A stretch of 64,000 bases of DNA from Betaproteobacteria bacterium (lineage in GTDB: Bacteria; Pseudomonadota; Gammaproteobacteria; Burkholderiales; Rhodocyclaceae), in the NCBI GenBank assembly GCA_009777245.1, contig WRMF01000009.1:19761-83760 (forward strand), read 5' to 3'. The notes under the pieces were generated by a model. The model was given only the letters and a program-made list of their open reading frames with translations. It was not told the origin of the DNA and did no database searches. The translations under genes and the position numbers were made by a program. Numbering within the stretch: position 1 is the stretch's first letter; each line of letters starts with the position of its first letter. Of this stretch, positions 52,779 through 60,846 are shown piece by piece.

Positions 52779-55424
52779 CTACGACAAGCCGCCAGCCAAT
52801 TCCCTGTACCGCTCCATCAACGCGGCTACGATGGCGGGTTCGGTTGTGTCTTTGGAAAAACCGTAGAGCTTCATTACGGCGCGGTCAAGCTCCTTGTGCG
52901 CGTTCAATAATTCCTGTGGCATAATCAGCGGGTCGTAGAGATCGGCGAGGCTGTTGTCAGGAAACAACGCTCTTGCGTCCAAAACCTCCTGTGTCAACTT
53001 TTCAATTATTGCTTTTTGCTCATCTATAACGTCCGGCCACGGAAAATTATTATAAACAATCGTGCTTGAATAACTATACCGCATTTCCAGTCGTCCACAA
53101 ACAACCCGCATCCAAGCCATATGAACAGCAGATGTCAAAATGCCAAAATGATAAAGCGTGGCATCGGGGACAAAAAATAATTTATCGCCGACAATCGTAT
53201 TTCCGTCTAAGTATGCAATTGGTATATATTTACGACGTTCGGAAGATACTTTAGGCAACGCTAAAAATCTACATGGATTTTTTGTCCGCTCAAACAAAGT
53301 CGGAGTTTGAGCTAATTCAAGAGTCCTTGCCCTCTTACTTGTCAGGCGCATTTGTCGCACTTTTTCAACGCGCTCCATTATTCTTGGCATCTTCTTCAAA
53401 TCAGCGGGAGCGGCGCCGACCAACCATAAGCAATAACGTGGAATATTATGTAAAAATTCTTCCCCCATACTGAAACGCTTTATATATTTTTCAGCTAATG
53501 GTTCTTTGGCAATCAATTCTTCATATTCATCTTGATTCAACAAAAGATTACCTCCGTCGGCAGGTTCGTTACCTCGACTCATTTCCGGTACATCACAAAT
53601 CGGTTTTGATCGTTTTTCAAGGAATACGACTGTTGCTTTCACTAAGTAAGGGTTCAGGTCGTTTTCTGTTTTCTGCGCACTAAACCCAACTATCACGCAA
53701 TGTACGGCAGCTTTTCCTTTAGCCTCATTGCTCCACCTGAATGTCGGAATACCGAAATTGATATAAATATTAAGTGTTTCGGACAGAGGTTTCCACAAAG
53801 CCGTAACTTGCTCGCCCTGCACTATAGAGTTTGTGGAAACGAAGGCTCCGCGAATTTGTGTGTTTTGAATATACTGCGCGGCCTTTATATACCACATGGC
53901 AACATAATCCAAATTTTTATTTTTAGTTAATAAGGCTATATCTTCTTTTTGTTCGCTACTCTGATAAGCATATCCAATAAACGGCGGATTGCCTAAAATG
54001 TACGACAACTCTTCTTTCGGTACGACGTTTTCCCAGTCAATCCTGAGCGCGTTTCCGTGAACAATTGTCGCGCTTTGCGTCAGCGGTAATCTGGCGTAAT
54101 ACTGTCCGAACTGATCTGATACGCGCAGATTCATCTGGTGGTCAATCAGCCACATGCCAACCCGCGCTATCTGGCAGGGGAAATCCTCACACTCTATACC
54201 GTAAAACTGCTCCACGCTCACTTTCAGCAATGGAGAAATATCCAACACGCGCTGACCGGCGCCGATTTTCATCTTCAACACCTCAAGCTCAAGCATCCGC
54301 AACTCACGATAGGTAATAATCAAAAAATTTCCGCAGCCGCAGGCAGGATCAAGAAACTTCAACCCGGCTATCTTTTCATGGAAACGGTCAAGCGCGGCGG
54401 GGTCGGTCTTTACGCGATCAAACTCTTTCCACAATTCATCCATGAAAAGCGGGTTTATCAGCTTTAGAATGTTTTCTTCGCTGGTGTAGTGCGCCCCCAG
54501 TTCCCGACGCTGGTTTTTGTCCATCACTCCCTGAAACATCGCGCCGAATATCGCGGGAGAAATCCTGCTCCAGTCAAAATTAACGCAATCAATCAAGGTC
54601 TGGCGCATCTTCGCGTCAAACTCCGCCATCGGCAACGTCGCGGAAAATAACATGCCGTTGATATAACGAAACTGCCGCAATTCATCCGCCAGCAAGGTGC
54701 GCTTTGCCCGCGCATCTTCCGGCATGTTGAGAACTTCAAACAGCCGCGCTATGCGATCAGATAAGTCGTAGCCATCCGCTCTGGACTGGTCAATGTAGCG
54801 GAAAAAGCTGTCCTGCGGAAAAATGCCGGTATCGTCGGCAAAGAGACAAAACAGCAGGCGGACAAGATAGACTTCCAGATCATGCCCTTCGTAGCCGTGG
54901 GTTTTCAGGGCGTCGTGCAGCTTCGCCATCTTCTCGGCGGCCTTGACGTTTACTTCCACCTGATCGTCGCGGACGCGCTCGGTTTCATATCCGGCAATGT
55001 CGGCAAAACGCTTGATGTGTTTTCGCAGGTCTTTTGTCTTGAAGTTCCAGATTTCGTTCGTGGAACGGCGACAAAGGCGGATGTTTTCAAAATCGCAGAC
55101 AAGCCACAGGTCGGGGATTTCCTCTTCCGGCAAATGCTGCATGTAAGTTTGCAACTGGCTGAACGCGGCGTTCAGGTCTTTGCCTCGGCTTTTCATTTCA
55201 ATTGCGATTTTGCCTTTCCAGACATAATCAATGTAGCCGATCCTCGCGCCGGAAAGCGATACCTTGTACTCAAAACCGCCGACTGCCATAGGGTCGGCAA
55301 CGCCAAAGACGCGCAAAAAGTCCATCACAAACGTCTGCGCCTCTGCTTTTTCATTACCCGCGTTTTTCCAGTATTTTGAAAAGGCAATGGCGTTGGCCAG
55401 TATGTTGTCCCAGGTGAAAGACAT
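52779..55424 (-). CDS. Type IIL restriction-methylase, MmeI-like
   Basis: Single protein that both methylates and cuts DNA. 881 residues from the ATG at 55424, with AAGGAG upstream. The N-terminal nuclease has D66-x9-E76-x-K78 (IDYVWKGKIAIEMKSRG), the same spacing as the MmeI catalytic triad. A helical spacer follows (~150-340). The methylase core has LDPACGCGNF (358-367) and NPPF (479-482), then a target-recognition part (~560-800) and a helical C-terminus with YSYSSTIVYNNFPWP. The recognition part is visibly more A/T-rich than the core, consistent with exchange of specificity. Repeats lie on both sides. Confidence 0.9.
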   Translation of the reverse strand: MSFTWDNILANAIAFSKYWKNAGNEKAEAQTFVMDFLRVFGVADPMAVGGFEYKVSLSGARIGYIDYVWKGKIAIEMKSRGKDLNAAFSQLQTYMQHLPEEEIPDLWLVCDFENIRLCRRSTNEIWNFKTKDLRKHIKRFADIAGYETERVRDDQVEVNVKAAEKMAKLHDALKTHGYEGHDLEVYLVRLLFCLFADDTGIFPQDSFFRYIDQSRADGYDLSDRIARLFEVLNMPEDARAKRTLLADELRQFRYINGMLFSATLPMAEFDAKMRQTLIDCVNFDWSRISPAIFGAMFQGVMDKNQRRELGAHYTSEENILKLINPLFMDELWKEFDRVKTDPAALDRFHEKIAGLKFLDPACGCGNFLIITYRELRMLELEVLKMKIGAGQRVLDISPLLKVSVEQFYGIECEDFPCQIARVGMWLIDHQMNLRVSDQFGQYYARLPLTQSATIVHGNALRIDWENVVPKEELSYILGNPPFIGYAYQSSEQKEDIALLTKNKNLDYVAMWYIKAAQYIQNTQIRGAFVSTNSIVQGEQVTALWKPLSETLNIYINFGIPTFRWSNEAKGKAAVHCVIVGFSAQKTENDLNPYLVKATVVFLEKRSKPICDVPEMSRGNEPADGGNLLLNQDEYEELIAKEPLAEKYIKRFSMGEEFLHNIPRYCLWLVGAAPADLKKMPRIMERVEKVRQMRLTSKRARTLELAQTPTLFERTKNPCRFLALPKVSSERRKYIPIAYLDGNTIVGDKLFFVPDATLYHFGILTSAVHMAWMRVVCGRLEMRYSYSSTIVYNNFPWPDVIDEQKAIIEKLTQEVLDARALFPDNSLADLYDPLIMPQELLNAHKELDRAVMKLYGFSKDTTEPAIVAALMERYRELAGGLS

Positions 55425-55684
55425 TGGAAAATCTCCTTGCAAGAAGCCGCATTATCCGCCACCGGCTGCAACATATCAAGCCCTGTGTGTGATTTGGAGC
55501 GTAGCAAACCCCAACATGCGGCGAAGCCGGTTACGACAGCATATGTCGTGGGCTATGCCTCTTTTCCGCTTTACCCTTGCCCCGTCCGCAACTGAAAAAT
55601 TCCGGCAGGAAAATCTGCCCGACTCGCCGCATAGATGCTATAATCAGAGGATTTGCATGTCATTCCAATTTCCAGGCGACTTCC
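55425..55684. other. Intergenic region between Type IIL gene and mgtE
   Basis: GGAGCGTAGCAAACCCCAAC at about 55497 is a copy of a dispersed module also at 41221 (inverted) and 58432. The mgtE promoter must lie in the rest. No gene or riboswitch-like fold is recognised. Confidence 0.4.
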
Positions 55685-57130
55685 ATGAGTGAAGAAAACG
55701 ATCCTATCGGCGATTCCGAGGAGCTGCAGGAGCAGCTTCAGGAGATCGAGCGCCTGCTTGCCAGACACAGGCTGGTCAAGGAGTTCACTCACCGGCAGAA
55801 CACATATCGCCGGGAGTTGATAGACGATCTGATCCACAGGCAAAACCAGAACGAGCTTAATCGCAAGCTCGACCGTATGCACCCGGCGGATGTGGCCTAT
55901 GTTCTGGAAGCCCTGCCGCTGGAAGACCGCCTGCTGGTCTGGGATATGGTGCGCTCGGAGAAGGATGGCGAAATCCTGCTGGAAGTCTCCGACGCGGTAC
56001 GGGAAACCCTGATTGATTCGATGGATCGGCACGAGCTTGTTGCCGCCGCCGAATCGCTGGATACCGACGAACTGGCCGACCTCGTGCCTGATCTGCCGCA
56101 GGAAGTCATTGAGGATGTTTTCCAGTCCCTGCCTTCGGAAGAGCAGGAGCAACTGCGGACTGCCATGTCCTACTCGGAAGGCACGGTGGGCGCGTTGATG
56201 GACTTCGGCATGATGACGGTGCGCGAAGATGTCGCGCTGGAAGTCGTGCTCCGTTATCTGCGCCGTTTCGACGAGTTGCCCGCGCACACCGACAAGATTT
56301 TTGTCACCGACCGCGACCGCGTGCTGGAAGGCGTCCTGACTCTGGAAAGCCTGCTTACCAACGACCCGGAAACCGAGGTTCGGGATGTCATGAAAAGGGA
56401 TGTGGTGCGCTTTCGCCCGGAAGACAGCGCGGAAGAGGCGGCGCAAGCCTTCGAGCGTTATGACCTCAATTCCTCGCCCGTGGTAGATGAAAATAACCGG
56501 ATTATCGGGCGTATCACTCTGGTGGCGGTCGTTGATTTCATCCGCGAGGAATCCGAAGCCGAACAGCTTGCCAATGTCGGCTTGCGCGAGGAAGAAGACA
56601 TTTTTGCCTCTGTCTGGAACTCGGTACGCAACCGCTGGGCATGGCTTGCCATCAATCTGGTCACGGCTTTTGTCGCCTCTCGCGTTATCAGCGTCTTTGA
56701 AGGCTCGATTGAAAAACTCGTGGCGCTTGCCGCGTTGATGCCGATTGTGGCGGGGATAGGCGGCAATTCCGGCAATCAGACCATCACCATGATTGTCCGT
56801 GCCATCGCAATGGGCAAAGTCAAATTTGACGCGGGCAAGAGGTTGCTGAAAAAAGAACTGGGGGTTGCGCTTATCAATGGCGTGATATGGGGCGGGCTGC
56901 TTGGCGTTATGGCCTGGTTCCTGTACGGCAGTATCTCGCTGGGGATTGTGATGACAGGGGCAATGACCCTGAATCTGCTTCTGGCAGCGTCCGCCGGGGT
57001 AGGCATTCCGCTTTTGCGTCTGCGTCTGGGCGGCGACCCGGCGCTCGGCAGTTCGGTAATGATTACCGCCCTCACCGACTCCGGCGGATTTTTCATTTTT
57101 CTCGGGCTGGCAACGCTCTTTCTGCTTTAG
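55685..57130 (+). CDS. mgtE: Magnesium transporter MgtE
   Basis: 481 residues from the ATG at 55685 (MSEENDPIGDSEELQEQLQE). N-terminal superhelical domain (HPADVAYVLEALPLEDRLLV, DLPQEVIEDVFQSLPSEE), two CBS domains (MTVREDVALEVVLRYLRR; VRFRPEDSAEEAAQAFERYD) that sense Mg2+, then five helices with MPIVAGIGGNSGNQTITMIV (the ion-pore segment) and TDSGGFFIFLGLATLFLL. Exact MgtE order and length. A longer frame upstream is not supported. Confidence 0.96.
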   Translation: MSEENDPIGDSEELQEQLQEIERLLARHRLVKEFTHRQNTYRRELIDDLIHRQNQNELNRKLDRMHPADVAYVLEALPLEDRLLVWDMVRSEKDGEILLEVSDAVRETLIDSMDRHELVAAAESLDTDELADLVPDLPQEVIEDVFQSLPSEEQEQLRTAMSYSEGTVGALMDFGMMTVREDVALEVVLRYLRRFDELPAHTDKIFVTDRDRVLEGVLTLESLLTNDPETEVRDVMKRDVVRFRPEDSAEEAAQAFERYDLNSSPVVDENNRIIGRITLVAVVDFIREESEAEQLANVGLREEEDIFASVWNSVRNRWAWLAINLVTAFVASRVISVFEGSIEKLVALAALMPIVAGIGGNSGNQTITMIVRAIAMGKVKFDAGKRLLKKELGVALINGVIWGGLLGVMAWFLYGSISLGIVMTGAMTLNLLLAASAGVGIPLLRLRLGGDPALGSSVMITALTDSGGFFIFLGLATLFLL

Positions 57131-57145
57131 AATGCCGGTTCATAG

Positions 57146-57310
57146 AACGGCAAGGATTACCGAAAAATCCAGATACTCACCATTGCCGAATTGCTGAGTG
57201 GCAGCGAACAGCCGGAATACCCCGACCTTTCCTTTGGCGCCGCCACCTTCAAAAAGGCAAAGGCGGAAACAAAAAACTGGAAGCAGAAAGAGATATTCGA
57301 GCGCGCGTAG
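57146..57310 (+). pseudogene. Remnant of a DNA methyltransferase C-terminus (2)
   Basis: A 54-codon frame without a start reads NGKDYRKIQILTIAELLSG, then PEYPDLSFGAATFKKAKAET and a Lys-rich end to the TAG at 57308. It is the same C-terminal signature (IQILTIxELLxG, TFKKA) as the relic at 46240. An in-frame TAG stands just before it, 13 bp past the mgtE stop. The catalytic part is missing. It is a leftover of a deleted methylase gene. Confidence 0.7.
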
Positions 57311-57432
57311 GTTGCGCTGCGCCTTCGCCTCACCCAAACCTGTGGGATACGGGTTTGATTGACGCTTGGGGCATGATCAGCCATTACGGTATAAAATACA
57401 TACATTCTTATACATCCATTCTGGAGAACGCC

Positions 57433-58374
57433 ATGAAAAGACGAGATTTCATCAAAGCTCCGTTGATAGTCGCGGGAACCGCCATGCTCGGCAAGGTCGG
57501 CATGATTTCCGGGTTTTCCGGCATCGCTCATGCCGCTTTGCCTGTGGAACCGATGGGAATCCCAAACATCGCCCTGAACAACGGGATTACCATCCCCCAG
57601 TTTGGCTTCGGAACCTGGACTCTGACCGGCGACACCGCTGTTAAAAGCGTAAGGGCGGCAATTGAACATGGGTATCGCCTCTTCGATACTGCCCAGGCAT
57701 ATCGAAACGAGGCGCAGGTCTGGCAAGGCATCAAAGAGAGCGGGATTGCGCGAAAAGATGTATTCATCACATCAAAAATCTGGACAAGCAATATGCGTAA
57801 CCCGCCGCAAAGAACTTCCATTGACAGAAGCATTGAACTGCTGGGGAGCGACTACATAGACCTCTTCATGATTCACTGGCCGGTGAAGGAGCGCATTCGG
57901 GAGACATGGGAAACAATGGAGGAATACGTCAAAAAAGGGCTGATAAGGAGCATCGGCTTCTCCAACTTCAACCCGCACCATATTGACGCCCTGCTGCAAT
58001 ACGCAAAGGTCAAACCCGTAGTCAACCAGATCGAGATTCATCCATACCACACGCAGGAGCCGAATGTGGCGGCGACAAGGGGCTATGACATTGCCGCGCA
58101 ATCATGGTCTCCTCTGGCTCAGGGCAAGGTTTTGCATGAAAAGGTCATACTCGACATCGGGAAAAAATACAACAAGAGCGCCGCCCAGGTTGTGCTTAGA
58201 TGGCATATAGAGAGAGGTTTGATCGTCATCCCTCGCTCAAAAAATCCGGCGCACATTGCGGAAAATATCAGGATTTTCGACTTCGAGCTATCCGAAAGCG
58301 ATATGGCGGCGATAAGCGGATTGAACAGGAACACCAGTACCATTGGCGCCGACCCTGACAATTTTTCCTGGTAG
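57433..58374 (+). CDS. Tat-exported aldo/keto reductase
   Basis: A 313-residue protein. A twin-arginine signal (KRRDFIKAPLIVAG, cut near HAA at 33-35) precedes a complete aldo/keto reductase: NNGITIPQFGFGTWTL, catalytic D85, Y90 (FDTAQAYRNEAQV), K115 (TSKIW), H148 (IDLFMIHWP), and NADPH-binding IPRSKNPAHIAENI. Most family members are cytoplasmic, so export with pre-bound cofactor is notable. Substrate unknown. Own unit, with a TATAAAATA stretch near 57390 as possible promoter. Confidence 0.88.
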   Translation: MKRRDFIKAPLIVAGTAMLGKVGMISGFSGIAHAALPVEPMGIPNIALNNGITIPQFGFGTWTLTGDTAVKSVRAAIEHGYRLFDTAQAYRNEAQVWQGIKESGIARKDVFITSKIWTSNMRNPPQRTSIDRSIELLGSDYIDLFMIHWPVKERIRETWETMEEYVKKGLIRSIGFSNFNPHHIDALLQYAKVKPVVNQIEIHPYHTQEPNVAATRGYDIAAQSWSPLAQGKVLHEKVILDIGKKYNKSAAQVVLRWHIERGLIVIPRSKNPAHIAENIRIFDFELSESDMAAISGLNRNTSTIGADPDNFSW

Positions 58375-58661
58375 GTAATGCCGTCCGAACAAGCTCCTAT
58401 GGATCAGGGTGAACCCGTAGATTGGGGTGAGCGCAGCAAACCCCAACATCTTTTTGCCTGTGCAGTCTGCGTTGGGGTTCGGTCTTGCAGACAGCAATTC
58501 GCTCCCCCCAGCTTACAGACTGAACGTTTGGTCGGAACATGTAGGCTGTGGGATGGAACGAAGAGGAATCCCGGCTTCAAGCATCATCGAAAACCAAAAA
58601 TGCTGGGATTACGCTACGCTTCATCCTATCCTACCTGGCTATAGAGGATGCAATTTAGAAA
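58375..58661. repeat. Dispersed AACCCCAAC and GGATGGAACG modules
   Basis: GGTGAGCGCAGCAAACCCCA at about 58428, GTTGGGGTTCGG at 58470, then a long imperfect hairpin with GGATGGAACGAAGAGGAATC on one arm and GGGATTACGCTACGCTTCAT on the other (58549-58625). No gene is seen. Confidence 0.55.
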
Positions 58662-59135
58662 ATGAAAAAAATGACAAATAATAGCACGAAAGGGACTGCC
58701 ACCGAGGTTAAGGTGTTTTTCGACCTGTCCCCGGTTGATGACTGGCCACCTTTTGCCTCTGAGTACCTATGGGCAACTCCACTTAAAGACGATTTATACA
58801 AAATCAATAACGTCCCGTTCTTTGCTGATGATGTCAGCTATAGTGATGTAGTCAGGGCAAAAAGTCTTGGTTCGAGGTTGACTTATTTGGAAGTCGTTTT
58901 TCCATCAAAAAATACCACTTTAAGAGTTTTTTGTTTTGACGCTAACAAGCGGGAACGCTTTTTGGACATTTTGGAGAAATACAAATGCATATATGAAGGC
59001 GCATACGATCAAGAATATATCGTTGCAAATTTGGACATATCTGTTTTGGACAAAATTGAGGTGGAGCTTCTTTCGCTTGAAGAGCTTGAGGTTTTCGAAT
59101 ATGAGTTTTCGTGCCTTAGGCGTTCGGAAGAGTAA
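58662..59135 (+). CDS. DUF4265 family protein
   Basis: A 157-residue soluble protein: VKVFFDLSPVDDWPPFASEY, LWATPLKDDLYKINNVPFFA, DDVSYSDVVRAK, LEVVFPSKNTTLRVF, the DUF4265 pattern. Function not established. The gene is clearly more A/T-rich than its neighbours and lies between repeat modules, suggesting recent acquisition. No Shine-Dalgarno; ATG at 58662 or 58671. Confidence 0.75.
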   Translation: MKKMTNNSTKGTATEVKVFFDLSPVDDWPPFASEYLWATPLKDDLYKINNVPFFADDVSYSDVVRAKSLGSRLTYLEVVFPSKNTTLRVFCFDANKRERFLDILEKYKCIYEGAYDQEYIVANLDISVLDKIEVELLSLEELEVFEYEFSCLRRSEE

Positions 59136-59314
59136 ATGTGTTAGGTGGCTGTGGGACTTGCACCCCAGCCACTCTGGCTTGAGTGCGCTCAAGACGGAAC
59201 CATAATACAAGGTTGGAGTGAGCGGAACGCGACCCCTGTGTCAGGAATCAGTCTTGTTGGGGCTTGCTCTGCTCATACCTGCCATCCGCCTGCGGGCTGA
59301 TTCATGATATTCGC

Positions 59315-59341
59315 TCAAGTTTTTCGGCGAATGGCCGATAT
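59315..59341 (+). promoter_or_regulatory. Sigma-28 (FliA)-like promoter
   Basis: TCAAGTTT (59315-59322), 11 bp, GCCGATAT (59334-59341). The flagellar sigma-28 consensus is TAAAGTTT-N11-GCCGATAA, so each box has one mismatch and the spacing is exact. It ends 29 bp before the next start codon. A TATAGT overlaps the -10 but has no -35. Confidence 0.6.
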
Positions 59342-59369
59342 AGTGGATATTGGTTAACGGGAGCTGAAC

Positions 59370-60080
59370 ATGAAACTGGAAGGTCTATCTGTCAGTTGGC
59401 AGGGGATTAACGCCGCCCGCGCGGCGGAAAAACCCGCGTCCCTTGCCAAGCAACTTAACACAATGCTGATCAAGCCGCAGGATAAAGCCGCCAGCGCGGC
59501 GGAAAACCCCGAGTCCCTTGCCAAACAGCTTAACGCAATGCTGCCCAAACCGCAGGCAAAAGCCGGGAAAACGGCAGGCGGAAGCGACGCAAAGGCGCAG
59601 GAAGCCGCGCAAAGGCGCAAGCAGTATGAGAGGGAGTTACGCGCCTGCCGCACCAAAGAGGAAGTGGAAGCGGTTCGACGCCGCTGGCTGCAAATGACTT
59701 TGTCGGAGATGGGCGCGATAAACTCGTCCAATCTGTCTACCGCCGCAAAACAGGCGGCGCTTGAAGAAGCCCGTATGCGTTCTGATGAAAGGGAAGAGAT
59801 CTATCTGGAATTCCAGAAATCCGCCCGTTTTCAAATCTTGCCTGATGAGGAAGACAAGAAGAAGCAAAAACAGGTCGTGGTTCAAGAGACCGCCCTGGAG
59901 GCGCAAAGCCAGGGCGCGGATATGGAAGCCGCGCAGGAAAAGGCTATGGCTCCGCTGGTTATGGCTCTGCGGCGCGACAAAGGCATGGTAGACGCGCCAG
60001 CGCGGGAGAACGCGCCGCAGGAAAATGAGCCGCCGCATGAACTCCAGCCAAGAGAATCCGCAATTGACGACTATGCTTGA
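59370..60080 (+). CDS. Unknown protein with an internal duplication, possibly flagellar regulon
   Basis: A 236-residue hydrophilic protein without a signal peptide, not recognised. A segment of about 30 residues is repeated near the N-terminus: AAEKPASLAKQLNTMLIKPQ and AAENPESLAKQLNAMLPKPQ. A charged helical middle (RRKQYERELRACRTKEEVEA) and an acidic, Gln/Glu-rich end follow. GGGAG precedes the ATG. The sigma-28-like promoter suggests motility-linked expression. It converges on the SprA-family gene with 15 bp between stops. Confidence 0.75.
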   Translation: MKLEGLSVSWQGINAARAAEKPASLAKQLNTMLIKPQDKAASAAENPESLAKQLNAMLPKPQAKAGKTAGGSDAKAQEAAQRRKQYERELRACRTKEEVEAVRRRWLQMTLSEMGAINSSNLSTAAKQAALEEARMRSDEREEIYLEFQKSARFQILPDEEDKKKQKQVVVQETALEAQSQGADMEAAQEKAMAPLVMALRRDKGMVDAPARENAPQENEPPHELQPRESAIDDYA

Positions 60081-60095
60081 AGAGGCGCAAGGGTT

Positions 60096-60767
60096 TTACA
60101 CAAACAGAGAGACGCGCTGCCCGGTTGCGGCTTTTCCGAAACTGGCGGCGGCCTGATAGGCGGATGCGGCGTTGATGCCGTTGGCGCTGTTGCCCGGAGC
60201 ATCCTGCCCCGGAATCGTATTTTCATCCTGCCCGTCGTCCTGACTGTTTCCTTCCATTCTTGCCATGGCAATTTCGCGCATGGCTTCCATTTCCATTTGC
60301 GTGGCCATTGCGGCGACGCGCCGATCCTGCGGGGACGGATCGGAAGGAGCGAGGGCGGCGGCGCGGATGCGCGTGGCGCGGCTCAAGGTTTCTTCCGGCG
60401 TGCGCCCTTTCGAGGTGTCTATGCCGACCTCGCCTGCAACGGCATAACTCTGTCCGTCCGGGCCTCTTTTGTAAGTAAAGCTGGCGCCGCTCGTGACCAT
60501 ACTTCCGCCTGCGGCAACATGCTGCATTTCATGCTGGCGAACCGCGCGGTCGGTCTGTTTCAACATCTCGACTTCGCGTTGCTCCGCCTCGCTAAGACGG
60601 GTTTTATCGGCAGGATTTTTATTATCCGCATTGCCTGCATTCGGGACGCCTTCCTGCCCCGCTTTTTTCATTCCATCAGGCGCGACATCCGCCCTTCCCC
60701 TGGCCTCTGTGCGCGAGGCGGAGAACTGGTCTGTCCAGGATGCGGCGCTGCCGATTGAAGAGAGCAT
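60096..60767 (-). CDS. SprA-related putative zinc metalloprotease family protein
   Basis: A 223-residue protein with the SprA-family core: LSEAEQREVEMLKQTDRAVR, then HEMQH (HExxH) followed by AAGG, TYKRGPDGQSYAVAGEVGID and RAAALAPSDPSPQDRRVAA. HExxH suggests a zinc peptidase, but activity has not been settled for the family. N- and C-terminal parts are low complexity. A good sigma-70 promoter lies just upstream. Confidence 0.85.
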   Translation of the reverse strand: MLSSIGSAASWTDQFSASRTEARGRADVAPDGMKKAGQEGVPNAGNADNKNPADKTRLSEAEQREVEMLKQTDRAVRQHEMQHVAAGGSMVTSGASFTYKRGPDGQSYAVAGEVGIDTSKGRTPEETLSRATRIRAAALAPSDPSPQDRRVAAMATQMEMEAMREIAMARMEGNSQDDGQDENTIPGQDAPGNSANGINAASAYQAAASFGKAATGQRVSLFV

Positions 60768-60803
60768 GAGAAAAAGTCCGAAAAACCCAAATCCCGATAC
60801 TAC

Positions 60804-60832
60804 TATTTTAGGCTACTTGGGCACAAATGCCA
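60804..60832 (-). promoter_or_regulatory. Promoter of the SprA-family gene
   Basis: On the minus strand TTGGCA (60832-60827), 17 bp, TAAAAT (60809-60804), 36 bp before the start codon. Confidence 0.7.
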
Positions 60833-60846
60833 AATATCGGAATGAA

